From the NCBI RefSeq assembly GCF_016545825.1, contig NC_052614.1, positions 4,254,630 to 4,318,629 of the forward strand: a stretch of DNA of 64,000 nt. The letters run 5' to 3'. Below, piece after piece: positions 36,960-51,990 of this stretch. The notes beneath the pieces were generated by a model. It was not told where the DNA came from and did not search any database. It saw only the letters and a list, made by a program, of their open reading frames with translations. The stretch's first letter is position 1. Each line of letters starts with the position of its first letter. Source of the DNA: Eucalyptus grandis (lineage: Eukaryota; Streptophyta; Magnoliopsida; Myrtales; Myrtaceae). The position numbers and the translations under genes are program-made.

Positions 36960-39900
36960 CTAGACTTTAACTTCTTCAAACCTCAAAATGTTGAGTCTGG
37001 AACAGATAATTTCAAATTGATTTTTCTCCAAAGGCTTTGTAAGTATATCCGCCGGTTGGTTCTTTGAGTCAACAAACCGAATCGAGATTTCTCCATTTTG
37101 AACATGATCTCTAATGAAGTGATGTCGTATCTCTATATGCTTTGCTCTTGAGTGAAGAATTGTATTTTTGGTGAGATTGATTGCGCTGGTGTTGTCACAT
37201 TTAATCTTCGTGCATGAATATTCAATTCCGAAGTCTCTTAGCTGTTGTTTTATCCACAAAATTTGTGAACAACAGCTTCCAAGAGCTACATATTCTGCTT
37301 CTGCTATAGAGAGAGCTACCGTAATTTGTTTCCTTGAAAACCAAGACACCGTCCCGCTCCAAGTAGTTGACAGTACACGAGGTGCTCTTTCTATCAACTC
37401 GCATCCGGCTAAGTCCGCATCGAGTACCCAAGAAGAGTAAAATCTCCCTTTTAGGATACTAGAGACCGAAGCTTGAAGTTGATGTAATATATTTGATAAT
37501 ACGCTTTGCAGCATTTAAATGTGATTCTTTAGGGTTTGCTTGAAATCTGGCACAAATGCAAACACTAAACAAAATATCAGGTCTAGAAGCAGTAAGATAA
37601 ATAAGTGAACCGATGATACTCCTGTATAACTTTTGGTCGACTTTCTTTCCTCCTTCATCTTTATCTATCTTCACGGAGCTTGACATTGGTATATCGGCCT
37701 TTTGCAATTGTCCAGTCCAAACTTCTTCACAATATCATTAGCATATTTTTCTTGATGAATAAAAGTTCCTTCCTTCAGTTGTTTCACTTGAAGTCCAAGG
37801 AAGAAGGTTAACTCACCCATCATGCTCATTTCAAATTCATCCTGCATAGTCTTAGAAAATTTCTTGCACACACTTTCATTAGAGGATCCAAAAATAATAT
37901 CATCGACATATATTTAAACAAGTAGAAAACTCTTGCTTTCTCTTTTAATGAAAAGAGTAGTGTCTACTTTACCTTTAACAAATCTATTTTCAATTAAAAA
38001 CTTACTCAGTCTGTCGTACCAAGCTCGAGGAGCTTGTTTCAAGCCGTATAAAGCCTTTTGAGTCTGAATACTGAGTCTGGTTTTCTTGGGTCTTCAAACC
38101 CAGGTGGTTGTTCCACATAGACTTCCTCTTGGATGAATCCATTTAGGAAGGCACTTTTGATATCCATTTGGAATAACCTGAAATTCTTATAACAAGCAAA
38201 AGCAAGTAATAATCGAATTGCTTCTAACCTTGCTACTGGTGCGTAAGTCTCGTCATAGTTTATCCCTTCTTCTTATGTGTATCCCTTAGCCACGAGTCTT
38301 GCCTTGTTTCTTATGACTTTTCCTTTTCGTTCATCTTGTTCCCGAAAACCCATTTAGCTCCAATAACAAATTTACCTTTTGGTTTAGGAGTCAATTCCTA
38401 GACATCATTAATGCTGAATTGCCTGAGTTCTTCTTGCATAGCTTCAATCCAGCTTTCATCGATAAAGCTTCTTCTATACTTTTGGGTTCTATTTCAGAAA
38501 CAAGTGCCACGGCACTAGACTCTTCGCGTCTTTTGGATCTAGTGCGAATTCCTTCATTGATGTCGCCAATAATAAGATCTTTGGGATGACTGGACTTATG
38601 TTTCCAGTTGCTGGTCAATTTGTCAGATTGATGGTCACTTCCTTCACTTGAATCTTCAACAGTCACTTGTTGCTGATCCTTCAAAGTCTAAGCTATTTTA
38701 GACTTTGTAGAGTCTGGAGCAGGTTCAGATTTTTCAAGATGAGTCTGAATGGATTCATTTTGCATAGAGTCTTGGAATTTAACATTCATTGATTCTTCCA
38801 CTTGTTTGAGTCTTCTTCTTGTAGACTCTGTACGCTTTGCTTGTGGTTGAATATCCAAGGAAGATGCCTTCATCTGACTTTTCTTCAAACTTACCAACTC
38901 AATCATTTGCATTTTTCAGTATAATACATGAAAATATGAAACAATAGGCTTCTTTTCTTTGAATAGTTCATAGGGGATTTTCTCCAGAATAGGCCTTAGA
39001 AAAACTCTATTTATAATGTAACATGCTGTAGAAATTGCTTCAGCCCAAAAACGTGAAGAGATGTTACTTTCAATTAAAAGAGTTCTAGCCATTTCTTGAG
39101 GAGATCTATTCTTTCTTTCCACAACTCCATTTTGCTCTGGAGTATATGGAGAGGAGAATACATGCTGAAAACCAGATTCATCACAGAATTTTGTAAAATC
39201 ATGATTTTCAAACTCACCTCCATGATCTGTTCTTATACTCAAGATAACATACCATTTTTTATTTTGAACCTTTTTAGCAAACTTTTCAAAGTAAGAGAAG
39301 GTTTCAGACTTACTTGCCAAGAAATATACCCAAGTGAATCGTGAGTAATCATCCACAATTACCGTGCAGTATTTCTTACCTCCAATGCTTTGCGTTCGGT
39401 TGGTCCAAAAGATCCATATGCGAAGGAAGCTGCAGTACACGGTTAGTGGAAACTTGATTTATTCGTTTAAAGGAGTTTCTTACCTGTTTTCCCAATATAC
39501 ATGGTGTACATAGATCAGACTTTTGATATGATAAATTGGGTAGACCACGAACAAGCTTCCTTGTTGAGATTTTGGCTATTTGTTTCATATTGACGTGCCC
39601 AAGCTTTCGTGCCATAAGTTTGCTTCGTCTTGGATTGAGATTAGACATTGTGATTCATCTGGTTTCACATCTAAGAGGTAGATATTTCCATGTCTTCGAC
39701 CCATGAATGACTCGAGTAGAATCTTTACTAATTCGTAACATATTCCCTCTTGAAAGTTGATTTTGAAACCGGTATCACATAGCTGACTAATACCGAGCAA
39801 ATTGTAATTGAGTCATTCCACTAAGGAAACATTGCTGATTTTGAGATTTCCAATCTTTACAGTTCCAAATCCCACAATTTTTCCTTTGTTGTTTCCTCCA

Positions 39901-40022
39901 AAAGAGATTTTTCCACCATTTACTCGAACAAGCTTTATGAAGTAATTTGAGTCTCCTGTCATGTGTCTTGAGCATCCACTATCCAGATACCATTTTACCT
40001 TTTTCTTGATAATGACCTGCAT
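36960..40022 (-). pseudogene. Sirevirus-like pol: protease, integrase, RT, RNase H
   Basis: Protease WYLDSGCSRHMTGDSNYF (39813-40022), pre-integrase (39376-39800), integrase 38916-39440 with IVDDYSRFTWVYF, RTDHGGEFENH and SSPYTPEQNGVVERKNR, then RT from about 38684 to 37459 (FLGLQVKQL, YRSIIGSLIYLTASRPDIL) and RNase H 36960-37514 (SIAEAEYVALGSCC, NQPADILTKPL). Integrase and RNase H are open over long stretches. RT between 38390 and 37872 is broken by several stops, including one at the YVDD region (plus-strand 'gacatatatttaaaca' near 37910). Confidence 0.88.
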
Positions 40023-40129
40023 TTAAAAAAGAAACTCAAACCTTCTTTGGTACCCATATTTTCTTGGGTCCATTGGTGTTAGTATGATATGCGGTTTTGC
40101 CCATACCTTTTTAACGAGGTTTCCAAATT

Positions 40130-41745
40130 ATAGGACATTCTTTTCAAAATGATCTGCACTTTTGCACTTTGAGCATCCGAGAGCATTGCGACCTACTGGT
40201 TTTACAAAGATCCTTTTAAAATGATTTTTGTAAGCATCTCTTGTGGGTCTTTGCTTGATTCGTTCCTTTACTTTAGGAAAATCAATTAAATGAATGGTTT
40301 GGCAGTCATTCCCAAACCAGATTTATTAAAATAAGATCTTTGAACAGAAAGAATTTTTTCTAGTTTCTCGAGATCCTATAGAAAATCTTTTGGAAATATT
40401 TGAGATATCTCTTTTCAAGAATGCATTTTCTTTTAACAAATTATCTTCACTTTCTTTAAGAGAAGAAACATTCTTGTCTAAACTTTTCACTTTTTCTTTC
40501 AAAATTCTTTCTGTTGTTTTAGAGCAGAATTTTCTTTCTTGAGTTCGGAAATTCTTTTAAGAGAAGTCTTAAGACTGAAACACAATTCATCAATATACTT
40601 TGAAACCTTAATAGGGATTTTGAAGTTACTTACCTCAAATTCGCTTTCTGAGTCTGAATCTGTCTCGGAATTTGAATCTGAATCCGATTGTGCCATCAGA
40701 CATATATTGGCCTAATCATCATCACTTTCTTCGCACTCTGTATCACTCCATGTTTCAGCTTTAAGAGCTTTTCGGTACTTTTCAGTTTTTCCTTTCTTCT
40801 TTCTCAGAAGAGGACTGTTGGGTCTGATGTGTCCCTTTTTCTTACATTCAAAGCAGATTACATCTTTGTTTGATTCATCATCTTCAACAGACTTAGTCTC
40901 TGTTGCTTTTGAAAACTTTGTTTCTTTGGATTGAATTTTCTTCCTTTTCGTTCAGCTTCTGAATCTTCTTATCATGAGAGCAAGTTCCTCATCATCCATA
41001 TCGTCTTCGAATCTGTAACATCGAATCATCATTAGATTTTAATGCAATGGATTTCTTACCTTTAGGGTCTTCGTCTTCATTGATTCGTTCTACTTCATAA
41101 GATCGAAGAGTCCCAACCAACTCATCAACAGATAGAGGCATGATTCTTTGGGTCTCTCTGATTGAGGTCTTTATGTGATTCCAATCCTTGGAGAGTCCAC
41201 GTAGTAGCTTGTTTACTTTCATGGGATCAGAAATTGGTTGACCTTGATTTTCAAGACCGTTCACAATATCTGTAAAACGACTAAACATATCAGTTATAGA
41301 TTCTCCTGGTTTCATTTTGAAGGCTTCATATTAGCCGAGGAGAATGTTGATTCTAGTCTCTTTCACTCGATTGGTTCCTTCATAGGTAATATGTAATCTA
41401 TCCCAGACTTCTTTAGCTGTAACACAAGAAGATATTCTGTTATATTTAGTAGGGGATAAAGCACAATATAAAGAATAAATTGCTTTTGCATCAAGAGCTT
41501 GTCTCTTGATTTTCTCTTCCTGAGTCATTTCGCTAGACTCAACAACATCTTTTCCTCTTTCTGAGACAGATGCAGCTTTAGGAATGATTCCTTTTTTCTA
41601 TAATGTCCCATTCCAGAGGATCCTTTGATCTTAGGAATGCTTTCATCTTGTTTTTTCATATGTTGTAATCCTTTCCATCAAAGTAAGGTGGTCGGGTATT
41701 GCTTTGCCCTTCTACTAGCCCCGGGAGCCAACATACTAGCCATGG
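40130..41745 (-). pseudogene. Sirevirus-like gag remnant
   Basis: Minus frames at 41331-41528 (AKAIYSLYCALSPTKYNRIS) and 40992-41315 (MFSRFTDIVNGLENQGQP, PLSVDELVGTLRSYEVERI), separated by an in-frame TAA near 41331. A zinc knuckle near 40850 reads CFECKKKGHIRPNS, with Ser in the last Cys position. Then an acidic stretch (SDSDSNSETDSDSESEFE) and a coiled coil (40499-40696). The gag order is normal for the lineage; the knuckle substitution and stop make it defective. Confidence 0.82.
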
Positions 41746-41802
41746 ATCTTTAACTCAAGTAAAACACTTCAAACAAAGTGAGTACATGTGCTCGATACCA
41801 AT

Positions 41803-42709
41803 TGAGATAGCTAGTATAAGCACCTAGAGGGGGTGAATAGGTGCACAAACAAATTCTCGAGATACAGAAGCGATTCTAGGCAATCGATAGAAAAGAAAAT
41901 ACGATCAAAGCGAAGTAAAGGATAGGGAAGAGAAATGAACACAAGATTTATAGTGGTTCGGCTTATTCCAAGCCTACGTCCACTCTTTCGCACTGACAGC
42001 CCACCGGCTGGATTTCACTATGAACAAAAGAGAAGTTACAGCACAGTTTTTCCTTGATTCCATAGTGTAGATGTTCTACCACACTTCCTCAAGGTTTCTC
42101 ACGAATATAGACTCTCTTTTGTTTACACGATTTTGCTCAACAAATGAATTGACTAAGAACAAGGAGCTTCGGACTTTGGAATTCTTCTATCGTGCACCAT
42201 CTCGAACAACGGAACGTCTTCCTTATATACTCCTTCATGCCATCCTACCCGTTGGCACTTACCAAAGGAATTCCTCCAATCTACCCGTTGGACGGAATCA
42301 ATTAGGAAGATCATTCGAGCTATTAAAGGAATATGTCGATAGCCCATCAATCCTGTTCGCCCATACAATCGGGATCTCGGTTTCCATAAGTAGAACCTTC
42401 CAAGTTTACTTTGCCAATCATCGGATCTTTAATCTTCGAATCAATTATGATCAAATAAAGAATTCCGTTATATTTTATTCAGCCAAGAGATCTTCTCCAG
42501 TCGATAAGGCCACATCCTTAATGAAACATCCAGTTCTAGATAGCCTTTCTTCATCGGATTAGAAACTGTCAATGAGGATAGACTTTGAGTCTTGAGTCTG
42601 GCTGTCCGGAGGTCTTCAGACTTTAAATAATAGAGTCTGCAAGTCTTCAGACTAGACTGATGGAAACGTTTTGTCAACTTCAAAACACTTCACAAGGATT
42701 TCTCCAACA
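41803..42709 (-). repeat. Sirevirus-like 5' LTR
   Basis: 907 bases, nearly identical to 33239-34142. It is followed on minus by AT and the Met-tRNA-type primer site TGGTATCGAGC, which lacks one A of the usual TGGTATCAGAGC. Confidence 0.95.
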
Positions 42710-43053
42710 AGAAGTAGTTCCTCGAAGGAGGAGTGTGCAACAATGCCTGCAACACCGAATTCATAAAGCAGGTGTTCCCCAAGTTACTGAGCCCCCGCAA
42801 GCCCCGCGGCAAATCAGAGGTCGAGACGGTCCCAAGGGGGCTCGAACAGCTCCCCATTAGGGCGCGCTCGCGCGGGTCCGGTGACCACGGCCGGTAATCA
42901 ACCCTCCGCCGTTTCCGCAGGTTCTCCGGGGCCACCACCGCCCAGGAGCCGCTGGAGAAGCGGGTGGAGGCCAGCAGAGTGGAGGCCGCGGTCTGGGCCA
43001 GGACCACGGCGGCATCGAAGACGCAATCGTAGACCTGATCGCGGCACATGCAG
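42710..43053 (-). pseudogene. UBP22-like first coding exon, 5' half with catalytic Cys box
   Basis: Reads [40 protein letters not shown], then [11 protein letters not shown] and the Cys box [20 protein letters not shown], and ends NYFL at the retroelement border. The GC content is clearly higher than in the flanks. Upstream of CRDQ the frame closes and an acceptor-like pyrimidine stretch follows; the zf-UBP exon expected before it is not visible in the next kilobase. Confidence 0.85.
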
Positions 43054-43592
43054 CAGAGAAATTACGTGTAATTTTCCATGCCTCCATATATGGATGGAAG
43101 AAATTTTGTTCACAAATAAAATAATTTATGCAGTTCTAATCACCTTCGTCCTACTGAAATTTTCATGGCTTTAGGTCTCGTCTGACTTTGGACCTTTTCC
43201 TTCTTCAAATTGTGGGACTATGATTGGTCGATCTATGTTTATAGCGAAATACCCGAAAACCTTTGCGAAATTTTCAAATGTTGACGTATGAAATCATTTA
43301 TAATTCCCTTACAAATTTATAGAAATTAGATCCTTTGATAATTCTCTAAATCTTCGTACTTCCAATGGAAGTTAAACTTTGAAAATTATGGAGTTAATTC
43401 AAAGTCCCATCACTGATGTTGGGATGATTCAAGATTTAGTCCACGAACCAGTGAAGCAAAGCAGACTATAGCTCTTTGATCTCACTGCTATAAGGCTACA
43501 TTGGTTTTCGGCATGTTCGAGAGTATAGCTTATTGAGTTTGAAACCTTCGTTACTCACAACATAATTACTTAAAGGAGCCCTCCTAGCTACT
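43054..43592. other. Upstream flank of the UBP22-like remnant, no exon recognised
   Basis: AT-rich DNA where the zf-UBP exon would be expected; none was found. No promoter element is identified with confidence. Confidence 0.45.
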
Positions 43593-43979
43593 AGGGGTGT
43601 AAATGGTTCAATTTGGTTCAGTTTGATTTTTTTGGAAAATCGAACTGAACAAAAGGAAATTTATTGAACCAAAATGGTTCGGTTTGGTTCAGTTTATTTT
43701 TTTGGAAAACCGAATTGAACATAAGGAAATTTATTGAACCGAACCGAACCGAACCGAATTTGATCTGAACCGGCCAATGAAGAAGAAGAAGAAAAATAAA
43801 AGAAAAATAAAAAACGGTTTTTTTAAAAATAAAAGAAAAAAATTTAGATTTTATTGATTTGGTTCAGTTAACCAAACCGATAAAAACTGAACCAATTAAA
43901 AAGTTCCAATTTTTAATGAGAACCGAATCGAAAAAAGACTGAATTTTTCAATTCAGTTGATTCGTTTTTTGATACCCCT
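43593..43979. mobile_element. hAT-like MITE with GGTTC/GAACC repeats
   Basis: Starts AGGGGTGTAAA and ends TTTTTTGATACCCCT, which is an imperfect terminal inverted repeat. The inside consists mostly of repeated 'ggttcagttt/ggttcggttt' motifs and their complement 'gaaccgaaccgaacc', so the element can fold on itself. Length is 387 bases, with no coding capacity. A hAT origin is inferred from the AGGGGTGT-type terminus; a clear 8-bp target duplication was not found. Confidence 0.65.
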
Positions 43980-44454
43980 ACCGGTTGCAATACGTGATGT
44001 GTCGAGTCTCTTCATGCATGTATGAGAGGAACCTAGACAAATGGACTTGGTAACCTAGAGCAGGACGGGAATCGACCATTAATCAAGTAAAATGATAGCT
44101 CACTGTGTGTTGGCAATTGATGGGCAACAATTTTGATGCTTATTTGTAATTTGATATGGCCACGTTGGGTATTATAGTCGATGATCAGGAAACAATGGAC
44201 AACGGGAAAAAAAAAAATGAAGACAGAAGAACACAAATGATAAGGACGTTGTTTCTCCGTCTTTCATAGGCCATATGTTGAGAAAATCTGTTTTATCAGA
44301 ATTTGGCACTGCCAACCTTCTTCGCAAAAGACGGCAGACAGAAAGCAGGAGCATGGATCTGGCACAACAGAGGCAAAGAGGTTTGCATTAACAAGAGATC
44401 AAAGTTTCAGTTCACATAATGTGTAACAACTTTTATCCTTTTTATCTGAGAGTC
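43980..44454. other. No gene recognised
   Basis: Intergenic DNA between the MITE and the spermidine synthase remnant. Minus frames at 44033-44354 are Phe/Cys-rich chance frames. Confidence 0.5.
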
Positions 44455-46364
<1,910 letters not shown>

Positions 46365-46730
46365 TTCAACACTCTCTGTGTAGATGTGTGTGATTACTTC
46401 ACAGAAGCATTCGTAGTAAGTGCCTATTTATCTTCCAAGAGGGTTGGGCACGCTAGTCTTTGGTGGTAGCTTTTTGTTTGGTACACCATGTGTGTCCATT
46501 TGACAAGTTTTGGCAAGCTAGGAACCTAGAAGCTCTTGTTTGCTCTACTCTGGAAAATGGTATGAATAATCTTCTGGTTAATTTGATGTGACCACTAGCG
46601 AGAAAATGTCATTAGTAGCAAGTATAATTGAGATGGTTTAGTACCCTATTGAATAAACTGCAGGGATAGACTGCAGGGTTTGGAGTTAAGAAGGTGAACA
46701 CACTCGCCAGGATCGTAGTTGGTCATTTCC

Positions 46731-49700
46731 ACAGTCCTCTTGTATTTGGTAGGTTGAACTTCCAATTCTATTCTGCAACAATGGCATCTGTAACAAAGTA
46801 TTCTGATCTGATTAAGTAATAGTTCAAGAAAAAATGGACATTCATGGATTCAGATCAGCTCTCAAACATTTCAGGAGTGAAGTAAAGCACCTGTTTTCAT
46901 TACTATGATGGACAGCTCCCGTTCATAGAGCACAACGCAATGCAATCGGCTTAAAGAATGTCCTCGTTGCATCCATATCCCAGATATTTGGTTCGGATAT
47001 CACATTATTGCCAAAATTACAGTGAAGCTCCTGGTCATTTAAAGCATTGGGGGCATGAGAAATTGTCATCACCAAAAGAAGAATGAACAGAAGGATGCAA
47101 ATTCGATATGTAAAGACCCTGACTGATGGTACGAACATGTGAGATGCATACAGGCATGACTACAAACAAGAAAGAGCACAACATGATTCCTACCAGATTT
47201 TCCACCATACAGTATGTTTCTTTCGACAGGATCAAGGCCACGCATCCATCATCGGATTGAGCAATCTATGTATTAGCATCTCATTTGACAAACAAAGTTG
47301 CATATAGATCCATGGAAATTTGTCATCTCAACATTGGCGTCCTGGACTTGAGAAAAGTAAAAATTTTATGATGGTGCCTCCAGTAGCTTATTAATCCATG
47401 ACAGAATAAGTGGACATAAGCTACTAGACATGCAATCAAAACCACATAGACATGAGTAGTTGCCAAAATCAATCCATTATTAGAAGTGTCATTCCACATT
47501 GGTTAGATAAAGGGTTTCAACAGGGGTTATATACATTGAATCTACCTCTAACTAGTGCTTTAAGCTTTTGGTTGGATCTTTTGCTAACAAGTAATGAAGT
47601 TCTTTTTTATTAAGCATGAATGAATTGAAAAAACAAACACATAATAAACATCCCCTGTTCAAGGAAACGATCTTAATAGAACTTGGAAAAAGGTAATACT
47701 CTCTGTTTGCATAAGAACATATTCATGTCATGTCAAGGATGAAGAGTCTTTCTTTGTGTCTGATGACGGATAATGACACGCAATGTACTTTGAAAGCATT
47801 CTTATCTACTTTCGTTCCCACCAGGATCACAAGCCAGATGATGCTGAAGCATTGCATTCACTTAGTCGACCAATTTCACTGAGATTACTTGAAATAAGAC
47901 AAAAAAACAATAACACATTGACACAACCCTCCATACCAAACTGAAATATCTAATCTGAAGTAAGTACTCTTAACTAGATATGATACTTTTCCTGCTATAT
48001 TTACAATTACTAGGAAATAAGGATGATCTCCAGAACCTGATCTCTATCGTGCTGCTGTCATGCAACTATTCTTCATAATTCTATATGGGGCATATGTGTT
48101 CTCCATCATTCTGGTATTCTCTTTGAGTGAATGATAATGAAAGAACATGATTTCTCTCATCAGGATTCAGAGACATGCATCAAACTATTGTGAAAATGAT
48201 AAGAAAAGAACATGACTTGTATCTTCCAAGTCAATTTGCACTCCTAATATTGCCAATGAGCTACTCCAATGTCAAGATTACAGTTATAGTTGGAAGTCCT
48301 CGCTTCTGATGCAGTACCAATTAAGCTCTCCACAGAATTAAAAATCATATGCACAGCTCCTCCCACTTCATTTCAGCGCCATAAACAGCTGGGTAATACC
48401 CAAGCTTTGAAGATCTTTTGTCCCTGCCATAACCCTAGCCAAAATGGTGCACATTTCTGGCTGAAACCACAGTTATTGCAGAAGTGGCTTTCCAATTCTA
48501 TTCAATGGCAGCTGTAACAAAACATTCTAATTTGAGCTGCAGTTCAACTAAAGATGGCATTAAGAGATCTAGATCAGCTCTCAAACATTAGCAAATCACC
48601 TTCTAGCCATTTATTGATTCCTAGTCGTGTTTATCCCAAAAACATGAAAGCAATATGGTCGATTTAAGGACTTCGTCCATACTTCTGGTTTGCATCTCAC
48701 ACTGTTATCCACAATACAGTGTGGAAATCTTCTGTTCTTCTAAAGCCTCTGGGTGCAGACATTGTCATCACCAAACTGAAGTAATAAATTGCGAATGATG
48801 TTAAGGTATGAATTTGCAAGATGATTAATAAAGGCATGAAGTAATACAAGGAAAGAGCAGCGAAATGATTTGTTCCGGCTTTCCACTGTTGATGATAATA
48901 CTTTCAGCCTGATCAAGGCCATATATTTGCCTTCAAAGAGAGCAACCTTCACACTGGCATATTAAGTGACGATCAAAGTTCGACACATATCCGTGAAGAT
49001 TCATTATCTTGACATTAGTGCCTTGGCTTTGAGGAAATGCAGAACACGTTTATGGTACCTTCACTGCCTACTTCCATGACCAAATAACGAGTTAATAAAA
49101 TGCAATCAAGATCAAAAGTGCATGAGCAGTTTCCAGAATCCATCAGATAGTGAATTTCTCTACTTCACACAAGTTGGAGAGAAGTATTACTTTATTTACA
49201 CAAGCGCAGATTGATATCACGTCAAGAATGAAGAATCTTGTACTATATGATTGAAGACATCATATATCCTTTTGGGATCTTTTTTATTCATGTCAAGATC
49301 ACAAGCCAGATAACACTGAAGCATCACACTTACTTTGCTCAAACAACTTCCTCCAGTTGCTGGAATTAAGACAGAAAAACATTAACATGTCAACAAAAAG
49401 CCCCGTCCAAATTGAAAATACTAATGAAAGCAGGAAATCTCCACAGAAAAAGGCACTATACCTGCTATATATATATATATTTTTTAAGCAGGAGACATTA
49501 GCAATCTCCAAAATTAGATCTTTTTCTTTCTCTTTTCTCTCCATTTTCTTTTTACATGAGCTCTCAGTTTAAGAGGGAGCTGAGCACCTCTTTTTTCTCC
49601 CCTTAAGCCGACGTCCACTTCCCTTGTTTAGTTGATTTTTCAACCTTCTCTTTTTTTTCTTTTTTTTTCTTTTTTTCTTTTTTCACGGCCCCAAAGTTTC

Positions 49701-51990
49701 TTTTTCGCTTGGTCAAATCCCAAGTATTACAGTAACTTCATCATAATAAGTCAATGACAACATATTGCACCAAACTACTAGGGTTAAAAATTAACATCAA
49801 ATCAGTAACTCATCTACCAACCCGCATGCTTCAACTTTTAAACTTGGGGATGAACACCCCAAACAACCTTTTATGTATTAATGTAAAAATAGAGTACACT
49901 TGTTGAACAAAAGTAGATTTGAACAGTGACATAATTATCTGCAACAATCAAATTGGACAATACAAATGTCGCTTATTTTATGGTGGCAACGTCTAAAGCC
50001 TCCAAACTAAGCTCCAAAGATTGATCTTCTTCCTTACCATTCCACAATCAAGCCTCCCAAACAGCACAGATGGAGTTTTCGCAGGCAAATCGAGGAGAGA
50101 CTCCACCATGAAACAATGCAGCACCAGCGATTGAGGGCACGGCTCAATCGTGGACCAACATGAAAAAAGAAAAACGTTGAAAAGCTAAGGAACTGACAAT
50201 AAGTTGGCCAAAGCAGTCTCCACCCCTACATCAAACATAACCCATCCCCACTGGAGACGCAATCCTCAAATTCATAGTTGAACCGGCCAACAACCAAATA
50301 TTTCTCAAGCACAGCTCAACGTCATTCTTCAACACCCTTTTGTGAACTGAAATCTTCAGGTAACTTAAAAGAAAAGCCACTTACTATCGATTCGATCAAC
50401 TCGTACTTTCTGAATTTCACATCGGTGCGGGTAACGGTCGACTAGCATAGAGTTTGTAACCTTCAAAAAGCAAGACCATCACATTATAGAGGATCCATAC
50501 AGAGGATGACAGAATGGAAACCAACCATGGAAATAGAAACAAATTTAATGGTGTTTCTGTTTCAACATTAGAAATCAAAAGGTACTTCCTGACCTTGTTA
50601 GCAAGAAAAGAATTATTTTGCTCTAATTGGCCATAAAATGCAAAGTTTTATGCTTTCTGAAGGTTTGAAGCACTCAATATCGAACAAATGACACACTGCA
50701 AATGCTAAAAACAATAGTATAGATGAAAGTTAAAAAGCAAAAGTTCTTCCAAACACGCCACAATGTCAGAGCCCGATAACCCCTGCTGAAAGAAGAAACC
50801 AATGGATTTCTATTATCGCAGCTCAAGCTATTGCATTTTCCCACGGTCAGAAGGAGATAAGGAGAAATTCCATTCAACTAGAAAGCTAGCAAAGAAAAAG
50901 TAAGGACAAAATGAACAGGCCATATCACCATCACAACAATTCAGATACTAGCATCCTTCTCCATGTGAAATTAGTAGCGTTCAACACCAATTTCACTATG
51001 TTATTAGCTAACTGGGATGAGTGAGGACATCTTTGGAGAATCTTATGAGAAGGAATTTCCACACACTCATGGAGAAAATGCTACTTTGGATCATGGGTAC
51101 AAACAAATGGTTCACAGGAGATAGTTCATCTTTCCACTTCTCAACACCCCTCAAGGTGCTTCATGATCCGAGAACAGGAAAGAAATGGCTATGAAAGTAG
51201 AGCCTCATCAATCAAGGTAATCTTCCCGTTCAACCTAAAGTTAGTTCACATTAGTTCCGACAACTCTGCAGTCAATTTCCATGCTACTTAGACAGGATGA
51301 TAAAATCAACCTAAACCTGTAAGAGGCTCGTAAGTTCTGATAATCCTGCTATACATGCTCTACGACTGCTCAAATAACATAAGGAAAATTCACCACCATT
51401 GATACGGAACCTAATCAAAAGCAGCTAAGCTATAGTCATCTCATTACACCATAGCAAACTGGTAGAAGAGAATAACTGAGCAGATCTCTGCACCTGACAG
51501 GAATCACAAGCTGATAAATATAACAGGAGAACTAAACATGCTTCGCCGAACATGCAGAAAAGCTAGAATTAGTTTCATTTTATTTTCTACGTGTGCAGAC
51601 ATCAACATCCAAAATCAGACCAACAATAGCAACTCAAAACCTTGAATCACCAGAATGAGCATGCACCAATCACACTAAGAATCAACCATTGAACAAACCG
51701 ATCAATCGGCGACAAGTATGGTTTAACGTTAAAAGGGGTCCAATCACCTGGACTCTAAAGATATGGCAATCGGAAGCAATGAAGACCCAACATGAAGATC
51801 CTTTCTCAGCTAGCAGAGCATGTGACTATGAATCTCACTTTCGAATCAGTCGTCCCATCATCGTCATCCACTAGAAGTAAGACAGAAACAAACCACCAGA
51901 TGATGCTGGACTCCTCAATCCCTTCACCCTCTCTATGCTCAAATTCCACCCTCCTCTTCTTCTTACCCCCCCCCATGCCCAGAATCTCAC
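46731..51990. other. Region without an intact gene; left part of segmental copy B
   Basis: From 47225 it aligns with 3955-8560. 46731-47224 shows a weak match to the block at 48490 ('ccaattctatt...gtaacaaa'). The coding-like blocks noted in copy A recur here in a more damaged form, for example MKVALFEGKYMALIRLKVLS on minus near 48950 and a stop-containing version of the 5050-5170 block at 48340-48450. A T-rich tract lies at 49640-49690. Confidence 0.5.

Larger units (their letters stand above)
33239..42709 (-). mobile_element. Sirevirus-like Ty1/copia element with an extra 3' ORF
   Basis: The LTRs 33239-34142 and 41803-42709 (about 905 bases) have TG...CA ends, and AGAAG is duplicated at 33234-33238 and 42710-42714. 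On minus the element runs 5' to 3' from 42709: LTR, two bases, primer site TGGTATCGAGC, gag (about 41745-40130), protease-integrase-RT-RNase H (about 40022-36960), an additional coding region (36571-34498), the purine tract AAAAGGGGGAGA, and the 3' LTR. Pol features and the extra ORF behind pol resemble the Sirevirus lineage. The LTRs differ at few places by eye, mainly small indels, so insertion was fairly recent. Gag and pol have several stops, so the copy is not autonomous. Confidence 0.92.
26036..43053 (-). pseudogene. UBP22-like ubiquitin-specific protease, split by two copia elements
   Basis: UBP22 family proteins are the histone H2B deubiquitinase of the plant SAGA module. Minus-strand pieces in order are 42710-43053, 33031-33238, 27417-27541 and 26036-26797. 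Together they carry the Cys box ([20 protein letters not shown]), SPAK segment, QQD box (LASYEQQDTHEFFISMLDGI), Zn-binding pairs (MCMACG, CQQC), MSIRKLP, and the His box (DASHYVTYL; usual SGHY has become ASHY). The Sirevirus-like element sits inside the first coding exon, flanked by AGAAG; without it TAC-TTC-TTG-AGT reads through. The second copia lies in the next intron. At least four single-base frame breaks are seen (near 33073, 26646, 26340 and 26273). The N-terminal zf-UBP exon(s) were not found above 43053. Confidence 0.87.

Noticed and set aside
42881..43174. Plus frame rich in Pro/Arg/Ser
   Set aside because: Shadow of the GC-rich UBP22-like first exon on minus.
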